This document shows positions 24,567 through 33,502 of a DNA stretch of 64,000 nucleotides, piece after piece; the stretch's first letter is position 1; every line of letters starts with the position of its first letter. The position numbers were made by a program, and so were the translations under genes. The DNA is from Flavobacterium flevense (GTDB taxonomy: Bacteria > Bacteroidota > Bacteroidia > Flavobacteriales > Flavobacteriaceae), in assembly GCF_900142775.1 (NCBI RefSeq), contig NZ_FRCC01000002.1:248001-312000 (forward strand), in the 5' to 3' direction. The notes under the pieces are model-generated. The model made no database searches, was not told where the DNA came from, and was given only the letters and a program-made list of their open reading frames with translations.

Positions 24567-26189
24567 TTATTTTTTAGCCATTTGATTTGCCATCAAAATG
24601 GCGTTGTAGGCGTTTACTATTCTGCCAGTTTTTGATAATTCATTAAATGGTCGAATGTCCTGTGGATTTCCTCCTACCACAACATCCTTACTTATTACCA
24701 CACCTGAATCCATCAGAATATGTTTGACTTGTGAAGCCGTCAATTTTGGATAATAGGAACGAATTAATGCCGCAACACCAGCTACATTTGGCGCAGCCAT
24801 TGATGTTCCTTGTAAAAACTTATACGTATTCTCAGGCGTTGTAGCATAGATTTTTACACCGGGAGCAAAAACATCTACATTTATTTTTCCTATATTTGAA
24901 AAACGAGCCACGATATTTTTTCCATACTCAAAATTCAAGGCTCCCACAGTGATTAAGTTATCTGAAATCTCTGTTTTTTTATCTTCAGAATCATTTGGAA
25001 AATTATCATAAAAATCAATATTTTTTGCATCATTTCCTGCAGCATGAACGATTAAAACATCTTTTTCGGCAGCATATTTTATCGCATCAAAAACCCAGTT
25101 TTTATGCGGAGAAAAGCTTTTTCCAAAACTTCCGTTAATTACTTTAGCTCCATTATCAACAGCATAACGAATGGCTAATGCAATGTCTTTGTCGTATTCA
25201 TCGCCATCAGGAACAGCACGGGCAGTAAGGATTTCAACATTATTAGCAATTCCGTTTCCTCCAATGTTGTTGTTTCTAGCCTGCGCTACAATTCCGGCAA
25301 CGTGGGTTCCGTGTAAAGCTTCATTTTTATCGGGACCTATAACATTGTTGTTTCCATAATTAGTATTAGTAATGTCATTTGGGTTGTCTCCTAATACTTT
25401 TCGATAATCAGTATCTAAATCATTCTTGTTTAAAAGTTCGTCTTTAGCATCTAATTCTTTTTGGATTTCAGTTTTCAAATCGGCAATAGGCATTCCGTAA
25501 GAAAATAGTCGTTCCATAATCATTTTACTTTTTTGAACTAAAGTATCTTTAGAATCAATCGTTTTTACCTCTTCAAGGGTATAAACTTCTTTTCCTAATT
25601 GCTTCTGGATATTTGCATCTGCTTTTACCGTCTGGTCAATTAAGGTTGCTAAATAATTTTTTTCTGCCTGAGCATCGCTTATTTTTTTATCGTAGATTTT
25701 TTTAGCTTCCAGATAAGTGGCTTCATCTACCAGCGATTTATCTTTAATAATTCTCTCATATTCTAAATGTTCTTTAGTAATATCGCCCAGAAAATTCCAG
25801 CCATGAATATCATCTACATATCCGTTTTTATCATCGTCAATTCCGTTTCCGGGAATTTCTTTTGGATTCGTCCAAAGTACTGATTTCAAATCTTCGTGTT
25901 CGATATCAACACCTGAATCTACAATACCCACAATTACTTTTTGGGATTTTCTGTTTTTTAACAATTCGGCATAAGCTCTGTTGACACTCATCCCGGGAAC
26001 AGTATCTTTAATAAGGTCATACTGATTCCAATATTTCAATTGGTCTTCCGTTAAAGCCTTCTTTTTTGTAATATTTTCAGGTGCTGTAATAGCAGTCACT
26101 GACTTATAATTGGGTAATTTTTGCGCTCCACATCCTGCTAAAACCAAAGCAGAAAACAGCGAAAGGCTAATGGATTTTATTGTATTCAT
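24567..26189 (-). CDS. S8-family (subtilisin-type) serine protease, lipoprotein
   Basis: 540 residues. The lipobox LVLAGC at about 15-20 anchors it to a membrane outside the cytoplasm. The catalytic triad is complete: D91 in IVDSGVDIEHEDL, H293 in ALHGTHVAGIVA, S463 in QGTSMAAPNVAG, with oxyanion N386 in AAGNDA. Between the Asp and His lie about 200 residues, far more than the roughly 40 in plain subtilisins. The insert is charged and helical (YEQIIKD-like and AEKNYLATLIDQTVKAD stretches), perhaps a lid or inhibitory coiled coil. There is no T9SS sorting domain. It probably degrades proteins at the cell surface or in the periplasm. Confidence 0.93.
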   Translation of the reverse strand: MNTIKSISLSLFSALVLAGCGAQKLPNYKSVTAITAPENITKKKALTEDQLKYWNQYDLIKDTVPGMSVNRAYAELLKNRKSQKVIVGIVDSGVDIEHEDLKSVLWTNPKEIPGNGIDDDKNGYVDDIHGWNFLGDITKEHLEYERIIKDKSLVDEATYLEAKKIYDKKISDAQAEKNYLATLIDQTVKADANIQKQLGKEVYTLEEVKTIDSKDTLVQKSKMIMERLFSYGMPIADLKTEIQKELDAKDELLNKNDLDTDYRKVLGDNPNDITNTNYGNNNVIGPDKNEALHGTHVAGIVAQARNNNIGGNGIANNVEILTARAVPDGDEYDKDIALAIRYAVDNGAKVINGSFGKSFSPHKNWVFDAIKYAAEKDVLIVHAAGNDAKNIDFYDNFPNDSEDKKTEISDNLITVGALNFEYGKNIVARFSNIGKINVDVFAPGVKIYATTPENTYKFLQGTSMAAPNVAGVAALIRSYYPKLTASQVKHILMDSGVVISKDVVVGGNPQDIRPFNELSKTGRIVNAYNAILMANQMAKK

Positions 26190-26261
26190 GTATTTTAGAT
26201 ATTTTGTCTATTTCAAATATAGATTAAAAATAATTTTCTTACTCGAAAATTTTCAGGATTA

Positions 26262-26340
26262 ACACTAGATTAAGATATCAGAGCAGGAAAAAACCTCCGA
26301 TAATCGCACCCCTTTTTCGGTATGTTTTACGGTGAATATA
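26262..26340 (-). pseudogene. fragment duplicating the 3' end of the metallo-beta-lactamase-fold gene
   Basis: Plus-strand sequence 26286-26339 matches 30343-30396 with only a few mismatches (for example C/G, T/G and A/T changes). Read on the minus strand it gives TVKHTEKGVRLSEVFSCSDILI followed by TAG, against TVQHTEKGVRLSEVFSLEDIL and TAG in the intact gene. Reading frame and stop are kept but nothing upstream of it is homologous. It is either a remnant of a duplicated gene or the detached 3' end left by an insertion. Confidence 0.8.
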
Positions 26341-26481
26341 GTATCAAAAGTAAAGTCTAATTGATTTTACTCATAACCAAACATTTATTCTACAAAGCCT
26401 AATCAAATTTAAAGAAAAACAAATTCTTACAAATAATTTTTATTGTAGTTTTGTGTAATAAAAAAATTACACCTATTGCAA

Positions 26482-26523
26482 ATGAAAATAAAACTACTCT
26501 TTTTACTATTTTTTGTAATATGA
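26482..26523 (+). other. 13-codon leader reading frame resembling a signal peptide
   Basis: ATG AAA ATA AAA... encodes MKIKLLFLLFFVI and stops at TGA. That TGA overlaps the ATG of a second mini-frame (MKKLI, 26520-26537), whose TGA in turn overlaps the adhesin ATG at 26534. The hydrophobic peptide looks like the start of a secretion signal. Whether it is translated is unknown. Confidence 0.3.
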
Positions 26524-26533
26524 AAAAATTAAT

Positions 26534-29500
26534 ATGAAAAAAATTTTAAAATTTCTATTCGTACTGTTTTCTTGTTATAATTTGACCGCTCAAGATTTAA
26601 AATTTATTCCATCATCAGAAGGATATGGTATAAATGACGTTGCAGATGATAAAGCTTTGCAGCCTTTTTTCAAAGATAACTTATATATATATTGTTCTAC
26701 TCATAAACTAACTTCAACAAGTCCAATAACAAAAAGAGGTTGTATTGTTAGGGTTGATATTTCTAATGGAGAAAAATATGTTTTTCCTGACGATGTCTAT
26801 TTGCCAGCTAAAAATGGATATAATGCGAAGAAAATAAATAATGATATTGTTTTTAAATTTGGAAATTGGTTAGCGAAAATAGATACTAAAACAAATAAAC
26901 TAACAATTATTTCTAATAATGTAGATGTCTTTGATGTTTTTGATCATTATGTAATTTACGATGCGGATCAATCTCCATATACGACTCGTATTGTAGATTT
27001 AAATACTAATGTTTCAACAGAATTATTATCACCAAACAATAAAAAGCTATACCGACTTGGAGCAACATATTATTATAACGGAGTCTTGTATTTTAGAAGT
27101 CAACATATCACTTTAGGGGTGTATTACGGAATATATAAATATGTTCCTTCTACTAAGACTATAACAGAAATTATTGGAAAAAATGTGGTATCTGGTCCAG
27201 AAATTTATCAAAATAGAGATGAAATTACTAGAGTAAATGATAATATCATTTTTCTAATGAAAGATACAGATTATAAATTGAAGTACTATTCTGTAAATTT
27301 AAATACACAATCTCTAAACACTTCTTTTACATTTGACAATAAAGTAGTCTATGACATTGCAGTAAATGATTTAATGGTTTTTAACAATACGGTTTACTTA
27401 ACGGCTGGAGGAAAAGTCTATACATCGGATGGGGTTTCTACACCTGTAGAAAGTAATTATCCTACATTTATCAATAACGGTCATGCAGATAGTAATGGAG
27501 ATGTTTTATACTTTAACAACATAGCTTATCTACAGTTAAATACTCCCGAATACGGATATGAAATCTGGAAATATGATGGAACACTCAAAGACAAGGAATT
27601 AGTAAAAGATATTACACCGGGTACGGAAAGTTCATTTGCTATAAATAAAAATGGTTTCATAAATAATGACAGAATTATATACACCGTAAATCAAGGTCCT
27701 TTAGCTTATTCTTTCTATGTTACTGATGGGACTTCAGAAGGGACAACTTGTATTTTGAATAACTTTAATTATCTTTCTTTTACTGATCTTTTTTTTGAAG
27801 GAGATATAATATATTTTTATGGTGATAATGGAATAAATAGAGGGTTGTATTCTCTAAATTATAAACTAGGATTACCAAGTCCTTTGAATGCAACAATTAA
27901 CCAGACTAATATAGTTTGTATTGGTGATAATACAGGACAAGCGAGTGTAACGATTTCAGGTGGAAATAGTCCCTACACTTATGAATGGTCGAATGGAAAG
28001 ACGACAGCTTCAATTTCAGGATTAACGGAGGGGACTTACTCATGTAAGATTACAGATGCTAATTCTACAACATTGACTAAAAATTTTACTATAACTACAG
28101 AAACCGACACTGAAAAACCAACAATTACAGGACTTCCAACAATCACTACAAATACAACTTCAAATTGCACAGCTACAAATGTTATTTTAGGAACTCCAAC
28201 AACCTCTGACAACTGTAGTATTGCTTCTGTTACAAATAATGCTCCAACCGCTTTCCCTATAGGAACAACAACAGTAACCTGGACTGTAAAAGATGCAAGC
28301 AATAACATCGCAACAGCTACGCAAATAATTACAGTAAAAGATATAACTAAACCAACAATCACAGCTCCTCCTGCTTTGACTGTAACTGCAAATTCAAATG
28401 GAACAGCCTCTGGAGTAGACTTAGGTACAGCTATAACAGCTGATAATTGTTCTGTAGCATCTGTAACTAATGATGCTCCAACTACTTTTCCACTAGGAAA
28501 TACTACTGTAACCTGGACTGTGAAAGATGCCAGCGGTAACATTGCAACAGCTACACAAATAGTAAGCGTAAAAGAGGCAATTTCAATCCCAATACCTAAT
28601 TTTTCGGCTTCTACAACTGCTGCTAATATTAATGAAAGCATTAATTTTAAGGACAATTCAACAAATACACCTACCTCTTGGATTTGGGAAATTACTCGAA
28701 CAGGTTCTACCCCGCTTATCTCTACATTGCAAAACCCTACATTCACCTTTGTGGATGCTGGAATTTATACTGTAAAACTAACTGCTACAAATAGTTCCGG
28801 CAGTAATACAAAGACTGTTACTGATATGATTACTGTCGTTATACCACTTCCTTCAAACAACTTCACCATCGAATCTAAAGGAGAAACTTGTTTGAATGAA
28901 AATAACGGAGCTATCAATATTACCGCTAAAGCCAATTATAATTATATTGCCAATATCAACGGCACCAATTATGCTTTGACTAATAATTCTCTGACAGTCG
29001 CTAATTTGGCTCCGGGAACTTACGCAATCCGAATTACGATTCCAGGACAATATTTTGAACAAAATTTCTCCGTAACGATTCCTAAAGCGGCAACAATTAC
29101 TGGAAAATCAACTATTTCTTCGCGATTAGCATCAGTAGAAATAACAGAAGGAACAGCTCCTTATACTGTTTTTGTTAATGGTAAAGAACAATTTGAAACG
29201 ACTTCGGATACTTTTTCTGTTACTGTTAACAATGGTGATTTCTTAGAAGTAAAAACCGCTAAAGCCTGTGAGGGAATTTATCTGAAAGAAATTGCAGATG
29301 CCCAAGCCTCAATTGTAGCGCACCCAAACCCAACCAAAGGAGAATTTACAATTGAAGTTCCTGTTTCTCTTAAAAATATCAATATTGATTTATATACTAC
29401 CGATTCTAAAATTATTTCTTCAGAAACAAAAAGTGTAACAAATGGTCAAATCAAATTCAACATTGAAAACCAGCCTGCCGGTGTTTATTATGTAAAAATC

Positions 29501-29542
29501 TATTTGAACACACCTAAATACTTAAAAATCATTAAAAAATAA
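26534..29542 (+). CDS. T9SS-exported multidomain surface adhesin (HYR, PKD and SprB-like repeats)
   Basis: 1002 residues. The signal peptide MKKILKFLFVLFSCYNLTAQ is followed by about 430 residues with propeller-like segments of the W/YxxDGT type (IWKYDGTLKDKELVKDITPGTES; YVTDGTSEGTT). Then come an SprB-like repeat (about 455-525, ISGGNSPYTYEWSNGKTT), two HYR domains (about 525-683, each with TTVTWTVKDAS), a PKD domain (about 685-770, IWEITRTG to IYTVKLTATNSSGS) and an Ig-like region. The type A sorting domain (about 925-1002, HPNPTKGEFTIEV to GVYYVKIYL) targets it to the type IX secretion system. It is probably a surface adhesin or binding protein; no catalytic domain was seen. The lipoprotein gene follows after 2 bp. 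Confidence 0.85.
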   Translation: MKKILKFLFVLFSCYNLTAQDLKFIPSSEGYGINDVADDKALQPFFKDNLYIYCSTHKLTSTSPITKRGCIVRVDISNGEKYVFPDDVYLPAKNGYNAKKINNDIVFKFGNWLAKIDTKTNKLTIISNNVDVFDVFDHYVIYDADQSPYTTRIVDLNTNVSTELLSPNNKKLYRLGATYYYNGVLYFRSQHITLGVYYGIYKYVPSTKTITEIIGKNVVSGPEIYQNRDEITRVNDNIIFLMKDTDYKLKYYSVNLNTQSLNTSFTFDNKVVYDIAVNDLMVFNNTVYLTAGGKVYTSDGVSTPVESNYPTFINNGHADSNGDVLYFNNIAYLQLNTPEYGYEIWKYDGTLKDKELVKDITPGTESSFAINKNGFINNDRIIYTVNQGPLAYSFYVTDGTSEGTTCILNNFNYLSFTDLFFEGDIIYFYGDNGINRGLYSLNYKLGLPSPLNATINQTNIVCIGDNTGQASVTISGGNSPYTYEWSNGKTTASISGLTEGTYSCKITDANSTTLTKNFTITTETDTEKPTITGLPTITTNTTSNCTATNVILGTPTTSDNCSIASVTNNAPTAFPIGTTTVTWTVKDASNNIATATQIITVKDITKPTITAPPALTVTANSNGTASGVDLGTAITADNCSVASVTNDAPTTFPLGNTTVTWTVKDASGNIATATQIVSVKEAISIPIPNFSASTTAANINESINFKDNSTNTPTSWIWEITRTGSTPLISTLQNPTFTFVDAGIYTVKLTATNSSGSNTKTVTDMITVVIPLPSNNFTIESKGETCLNENNGAINITAKANYNYIANINGTNYALTNNSLTVANLAPGTYAIRITIPGQYFEQNFSVTIPKAATITGKSTISSRLASVEITEGTAPYTVFVNGKEQFETTSDTFSVTVNNGDFLEVKTAKACEGIYLKEIADAQASIVAHPNPTKGEFTIEVPVSLKNINIDLYTTDSKIISSETKSVTNGQIKFNIENQPAGVYYVKIYLNTPKYLKIIKK
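28115..28580 (+). repeat. tandem DNA repeat encoding two HYR domains, period 234 bp
   Basis: GTAACCTGGACTGT recurs at 28274 and 28508 within two similar 78-codon units (GTTACAAATAATGCTCCAAC-like and GTAACTAATGATGCTCCAAC-like blocks). It marks domain duplication inside the adhesin gene. Confidence 0.7.
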
Positions 29543-29544
29543 AA

Positions 29545-30222
29545 ATGAAGAATTTTATATACTTTATCATCATTGGTTTTTTATCCATTTCATGTAGCAA
29601 TGGTGGAGAGGATACTAACGATACCGCACCAATAGCCCCTACTTTAGTAGCTCCGGCAAATAATAAATTATGCCTTAACAATTCCGTTGATTTTGAATGG
29701 AACATTGACACCGAAGCGAACAAAACAACCAGCTACCAAATTCAAATTGCCAAAGACAATCAATTTACCCCAATTGTAAAAACCGTTACTACAGTTTCCG
29801 ATTTACAAACCATTCAACTCGAAAAAAACACAGCTTACTACTGGAGAATAAAAGCTACTGACAGTCAAAATTCTTTAAGTAGTTTTTCGACTACATATAA
29901 ATTCTATACTGCTGGTGAAGCGGTTACAAATCGCTTACCATTTTTACCTGAATTAGTATTTCCCGCTTCCAATTCAGTTTTAAATACTGCTACTGCAAAA
30001 TTGAGTTGGACAGCTACTGATGTTGATGCAACTGATATTCTTGTATATGATGTATATTTTGGCACTACAACTACTCCAACACAAAAAATAAGTGAAAATA
30101 TCACTACCACTACGCTTGATGTAAACTTAAATACTGGAAAAGAATATTATTGGAAAGTAGTCGTTAAAGACAATAAAGGAGGAGAAACAACTGGTCAAAT
30201 ATGGAAATTTAAAACAAATTAA
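29545..30222 (+). CDS. lipoprotein with two fibronectin type III-like domains
   Basis: 225 residues. The signal and lipobox MKNFIYFIIIGFLSISC (Cys 17) are followed by an Asp/Thr-rich linker and two Fn3-like units. The first (about 30-120) contains VDFEWNIDTEANKTTSYQIQIAKDNQF and TAYYWRIKATDSQNSLS; the second (about 130-225) contains AKLSWTATDVDATDILVYDVYFG and KEYYWKVVVKDNKGGETTGQIWKF. It has no catalytic motif. It begins 2 bp after the adhesin stop, so the two are in one operon and may form a surface complex. Both lie inside the segment bracketed by direct repeats. Confidence 0.8.
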   Translation: MKNFIYFIIIGFLSISCSNGGEDTNDTAPIAPTLVAPANNKLCLNNSVDFEWNIDTEANKTTSYQIQIAKDNQFTPIVKTVTTVSDLQTIQLEKNTAYYWRIKATDSQNSLSSFSTTYKFYTAGEAVTNRLPFLPELVFPASNSVLNTATAKLSWTATDVDATDILVYDVYFGTTTTPTQKISENITTTTLDVNLNTGKEYYWKVVVKDNKGGETTGQIWKFKTN

Positions 30223-30275
30223 TTTCTATTGGTATAAAACTGCACTTTTATAAAAAGTGGAACACATAAAATTAA

Positions 30276-30317
30276 AAAAACTCCATTTTAAAATTAATCT
30301 CAAAATGAAGTTTTTGT
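30276..30317 (+). terminator. bidirectional terminator between adhesin operon and metallo-hydrolase gene
   Basis: A 14-bp stem AAAAACTCCATTTT / AAAATGAAGTTTTT (one mismatch) with a 12-nt loop and A/T-rich flanks on both sides, between convergent genes. Confidence 0.7.
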
Positions 30318-30324
30318 TTACATA

Positions 30325-31182
30325 CTACAAAATATCCTCTAAGGAAAAAACCTCCGATAATCGCACGCCTTTTTCGGTATGTTGTACGGTGATTATCGGA
30401 TTGTGTGCATCGTGTTCCAGAAACAAATAGTAATTATTATCGGCAGCTGCGTTCATGAATTTTGCTTTTTCGTCCATCGTTAACAGCGGTCTCGTATCAT
30501 AACCCATCACATAAGGAATAGGAATGTGTCCGGCTGTTGGTAATAAATCGGCACAAAAAACAATAGTTTTTCCTTTGTAATGAATATGCGGAATCATTTG
30601 TTTTTCAGTATGTCCATCAACAAAGAAAATTCCGAAATCCAATTCTGATTTTTCCAGGAAATCGGTTTCATTTCTTTTGATAAAATGCAACTGACCGCTT
30701 TGCTGCATTGGCAAAATATTCTCGGACAGGAAAGAAGCTTTTTCCCGCGAATTGGGTTGGGTTGCCCATTGCCAATGATTCTCATTCGACCAAAATTTAG
30801 CATTTTTAAAAGCGGGTTCATATCCTGTTTTGTCAGCGTTCCATTGAATAGCACCTCCACAGTGATCAAAATGCAAATGCGTCAAAAACACATCCGTAAT
30901 ATCGTCACGGTGAAACCCAAATTTAGCCAACGAGGCATCCATAGAATGCGTTCCCCAAAGCGAATAATACCCAAAAAACTTCTCCGATTGCTTATTCCCC
31001 ATTCCGGTATCAATCAAAATCAGTTGGTTTCCATCTTCGATCAACAAACAACGGGCTGCAATATCAATTAAATTATTAGTATCGGCGGGATTGGTTTTAT
31101 TCCAGATTGTTTTAGGTACAACGCCAAACATGGCACCGCCATCCAGTTTAAAATTTCCTGTTTCTATGGGGTAAAGTTTCAT
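30325..31182 (-). CDS. metallo-beta-lactamase-fold hydrolase
   Basis: 285 residues, cytoplasmic, no signal peptide. The dinuclear zinc motif HxHxDH is H102-L-H104-F-D106-H107 in LTHLHFDHCGG, preceded by LILIDTGMGN. Further ligands are expected in FFVDGHTEKQMIPH and FCADLLPTAGHI. The overall layout resembles the lactonase-like branch (AHL lactonase and related esterases), but the substrate is not fixed by sequence. The last codons lie in the block repeated at 26262-26340. It converges with the adhesin operon and is divergent from sufA. Confidence 0.85.
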   Translation of the reverse strand: MKLYPIETGNFKLDGGAMFGVVPKTIWNKTNPADTNNLIDIAARCLLIEDGNQLILIDTGMGNKQSEKFFGYYSLWGTHSMDASLAKFGFHRDDITDVFLTHLHFDHCGGAIQWNADKTGYEPAFKNAKFWSNENHWQWATQPNSREKASFLSENILPMQQSGQLHFIKRNETDFLEKSELDFGIFFVDGHTEKQMIPHIHYKGKTIVFCADLLPTAGHIPIPYVMGYDTRPLLTMDEKAKFMNAAADNNYYLFLEHDAHNPIITVQHTEKGVRLSEVFSLEDIL

Positions 31183-31359
31183 ATCTTTTATTTAAAAAGT
31201 TCTAAATAATTAGCAATGGCAATTTATGCAAAAGGAATGCATTTGTAAAAATAAAATGATGTTATATTATTTGAAAACCAAAATAAAATAAACTCATTCT
31301 AAATAACTGTAATAAATAACTATTATCTATTTGCTTATTAGTTATAAAAATGTTATCTA

Positions 31360-31391
31360 TTGTGCAATACCGTTTTTATGCCTTATCTTTG
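31360..31391 (+). promoter_or_regulatory. promoter of the sufA-sufD operon
   Basis: TTG at 31360-31362, 21 nt, TATCTTTG at 31384-31391. The predicted start is near 31398, 22 nt before the sufA ATG. No obvious iron-sulfur regulator site was seen upstream. Confidence 0.65.
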
Positions 31392-31419
31392 CAGTTAATT
31401 TAGACAAAATCAACACACA

Positions 31420-31749
31420 ATGATAAAGGTTTCTGATACTGCCAAAAAGAAAATCATCGACTTGATGAAAGACGATGGTTTTGATGCCGCCACAGATTAT
31501 GTAAGAGTAGGTGTTAAAAGCGGCGGATGCTCGGGCTTATCCTATGATTTAAAGTTCGACAAAAACAAAGGCGAAGATGATAAGATCTTCATAGACAATG
31601 ATATTACGATTGCTGTAGAAAAAAAATCGTTTCTTTATTTAGCCGGAACTATTCTTGAGTTTTCGGGTGGATTAAACGGAAAAGGATTTGTTTTTAATAA
31701 CCCAAATGCAACCAGAACTTGTGGTTGCGGAGAAAGTTTCTCACTGTAA
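31420..31749 (+). CDS. sufA: A-type iron-sulfur carrier SufA/IscA
   Basis: 109 residues, standard for the HesB/IscA/SufA family. The three conserved cysteines are C37 (GGCSGLSYDL), C101 and C103 (CGCGESFSL at the C-terminus). The protein accepts an iron-sulfur cluster from the SufBCD scaffold and passes it to target enzymes in the cytoplasm. It is the first gene of the suf cluster, 81 bp ahead of sufB. The chosen ATG at 31420 is the first in frame and follows a good promoter. Confidence 0.93.
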   Translation: MIKVSDTAKKKIIDLMKDDGFDAATDYVRVGVKSGGCSGLSYDLKFDKNKGEDDKIFIDNDITIAVEKKSFLYLAGTILEFSGGLNGKGFVFNNPNATRTCGCGESFSL

Positions 31750-31830
31750 TATAAAATAAAAAACATTTAAACCATTACGATATTAAGCCAGTTAAGTCTT
31801 GATTTCTTTATGGTTTTAAAAAATAAAAAA

Positions 31831-33279
31831 ATGAGTAAATATACAGAAGACGATTTAAAAATCGAACTCGAAACGAAAGAGTACGAGTACGGATTTTACA
31901 CCAATCTTGAATCGGAGACGTTTCCTATTGGTTTAAATGAAGACATTGTTCGTGCCATTTCACATAAGAAAGGTGAACCTCAGTGGATGACCGATTGGCG
32001 TATTGAAGCCTACAGAGCATGGGAAGAAATGACTGAACCGGAATGGGCTAATGTTAGTTATGTTAAACCGGATTTTCAGGCTATTTCCTATTATTCAGCA
32101 CCAAAAACGGTAGACCCGAATAAAACGCTGGATGATGTAGATCCGGAACTTTTAGAAATGTACAAAAAGTTAGGTATCTCAGTCGATGAGCAAAAAATGA
32201 TGAACAATGTGGCGATGGATATTGTAGTTGACTCGGTTTCGGTGGCTACAACATTTAAGAAAACATTAGGCGAAAAAGGGATAATCTTCATGAGTATCTC
32301 TGAAGCTATCAAAGAACATCCGGAATTAGTGCGTAAATATTTAGGAACTGTAGTGCCGCAAAAAGACAACTTTTATGCCGCCTTAAACTCAGCTGTTTTC
32401 TCTGATGGCTCTTTTTGTTATATTCCAAAAGGAGTAAAATGCCCTATGGAATTATCAACGTATTTCCGTATCAATCAGGCAGGAACAGGTCAGTTTGAAA
32501 GAACGCTGGTTATTGCTGACGAAGGAAGTTATGTATCTTACCTTGAAGGTTGTACTGCTCCTAGCCGTGACGAAAACCAATTGCATGCTGCTGTAGTAGA
32601 ACTTATTGCTCTTGAAGATGCCGAAATTAAATATTCTACCGTTCAAAACTGGTTCCCCGGAAACAAAGAAGGTAAAGGTGGGGTTTACAATTTTGTAACC
32701 AAAAGAGGTTTGTGCGAAACGAATGCTAAAATTTCCTGGACTCAAGTAGAAACGGGTTCTGCAATAACTTGGAAATATCCTTCGGTTATTTTAAAAGGAG
32801 ATAATTCAGTAGGTGAATTTTATTCGATTGCGGTAACTAATAATTTCCAACAAGCCGATACAGGGACTAAAATGATTCATTTAGGTAAAAACACTAAATC
32901 GACTATTATTTCTAAAGGTATTTCGGCAGGAAAATCACAAAACAGCTACCGAGGATTAGTGCAAATTAGTCCAAGAGCCGATAATGCTCGTAACTTTTCT
33001 CAATGTGATTCCTTATTAATGGGTAACAATTGTGGAGCACATACTTTCCCTTATATCGAAAGTAAAAATCCATCTGCCAAAATAGAACACGAAGCAACAA
33101 CATCTAAAATTGGTGAAGATCAGGTTTTCTATTGTAATCAACGTGGAATACCAACAGAAAAAGCCATTGCTTTAATCGTAAACGGTTTCAGTAAAGATGT
33201 TTTAAACAAGTTACCAATGGAATTTGCCGTTGAAGCGCAAAAATTACTGGAAATTTCATTAGAAGGTTCAGTAGGGTAA
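31831..33279 (+). CDS. sufB: Fe-S cluster scaffold protein SufB
   Basis: 482 residues from the ATG at 31831 ([10 protein letters not shown]). An in-frame ATG at 31810 would add seven Lys-rich residues and is less likely. SufB is the cluster-assembly subunit of the SufBC2D complex. Family marks are [23 protein letters not shown], the beta-helix core ([47 protein letters not shown]) and the C-terminal [21 protein letters not shown]. The cysteine in LEGCTAP is the candidate persulfide-transfer residue. It is followed after 16 bp by a toxin-antitoxin pair rather than by sufC. Confidence 0.98.
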   Translation: MSKYTEDDLKIELETKEYEYGFYTNLESETFPIGLNEDIVRAISHKKGEPQWMTDWRIEAYRAWEEMTEPEWANVSYVKPDFQAISYYSAPKTVDPNKTLDDVDPELLEMYKKLGISVDEQKMMNNVAMDIVVDSVSVATTFKKTLGEKGIIFMSISEAIKEHPELVRKYLGTVVPQKDNFYAALNSAVFSDGSFCYIPKGVKCPMELSTYFRINQAGTGQFERTLVIADEGSYVSYLEGCTAPSRDENQLHAAVVELIALEDAEIKYSTVQNWFPGNKEGKGGVYNFVTKRGLCETNAKISWTQVETGSAITWKYPSVILKGDNSVGEFYSIAVTNNFQQADTGTKMIHLGKNTKSTIISKGISAGKSQNSYRGLVQISPRADNARNFSQCDSLLMGNNCGAHTFPYIESKNPSAKIEHEATTSKIGEDQVFYCNQRGIPTEKAIALIVNGFSKDVLNKLPMEFAVEAQKLLEISLEGSVG

Positions 33280-33295
33280 TTTTAAATTTAAAGTC

Positions 33296-33502
33296 ATGGA
33301 TATTGTTTTAAAAAATGTAAAGAAAAAAGATTTTCCGGTTTTAAAATCACTGGCAAAATCGCTTGGATTTGAAATTACAATTGAAGAAGAAAAACCATAC
33401 GATCCAGAATTTGTAAAAGAAATTTTGGAAGCTGAAAAAAGCATTAAAGAAGGCAGAGGAACCCGAATGACAATGGAGGAATTGAAAGAACTATGCAAAT
33501 AG
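33296..33502 (+). CDS. putative antitoxin (DUF2683-type) of a YoeB-like module
   Basis: 68 residues. It opens MDIVLKNVKKKDFPVLKSLAKSLGFEI, has an acidic middle (TIEEEKPYDPEFVKEILEAEKSIKEGRGTR) and ends MTMEELKELCK, a layout typical of small antitoxins that pair with Txe/YoeB toxins in Bacteroidota. The conserved end (GRGTRMTMEEL) resembles other DUF2683 antitoxins. It overlaps the toxin gene by 10 bp, the usual coupling in type II modules. It would neutralise the toxin and repress its own promoter, though no promoter is visible in the 16 bp after sufB. Confidence 0.82.
   Translation: MDIVLKNVKKKDFPVLKSLAKSLGFEITIEEEKPYDPEFVKEILEAEKSIKEGRGTRMTMEELKELCK

Larger units (their letters stand above)
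26190..26533. other. 344-bp non-coding region with a gene-fragment repeat and micro-ORFs
   Basis: Contains the fragment copy of the metallo-hydrolase 3' end (26262-26340), AT-rich sequence, a weak TAGTTTTG box at 26446-26453, and a short leader with two very small overlapping reading frames (26482-26523 and 26520-26537) before the adhesin ATG at 26534. No intact gene. Confidence 0.55.
26286..30342. mobile_element. candidate insertion bracketed by direct repeats (no integrase)
   Basis: The two same-orientation copies of the metallo-hydrolase 3' end are offset by 4057 bp and enclose exactly the T9SS adhesin and its lipoprotein partner. Integration at a gene's 3' end with regeneration of that end gives this pattern. 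No recombinase gene lies inside, so duplication of the hydrolase gene followed by partial deletion is an equally valid explanation. Confidence 0.3.

Noticed and set aside
28036..28746. A 236-codon open frame on the minus strand opposite the HYR repeats of the adhesin
   Set aside because: It mirrors the repeated plus-strand domains, is Val/Ile-rich with low complexity and has no recognisable motif. The plus-strand gene has clear domains, so this is an antisense shadow.
26286..30342. Calling the bracketed segment an integrative element with certainty
   Set aside because: No integrase, transposase or mobilisation gene is inside it, and base composition looks like the neighbours. The repeats alone do not separate insertion from decay of a duplicated gene.
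30325..31182. N-acyl homoserine lactonase (quorum-quenching) function for the metallo-hydrolase
   Set aside because: The HxHxDH motif is common to many hydrolases of this fold, and nothing in the context points to acyl-homoserine lactones.
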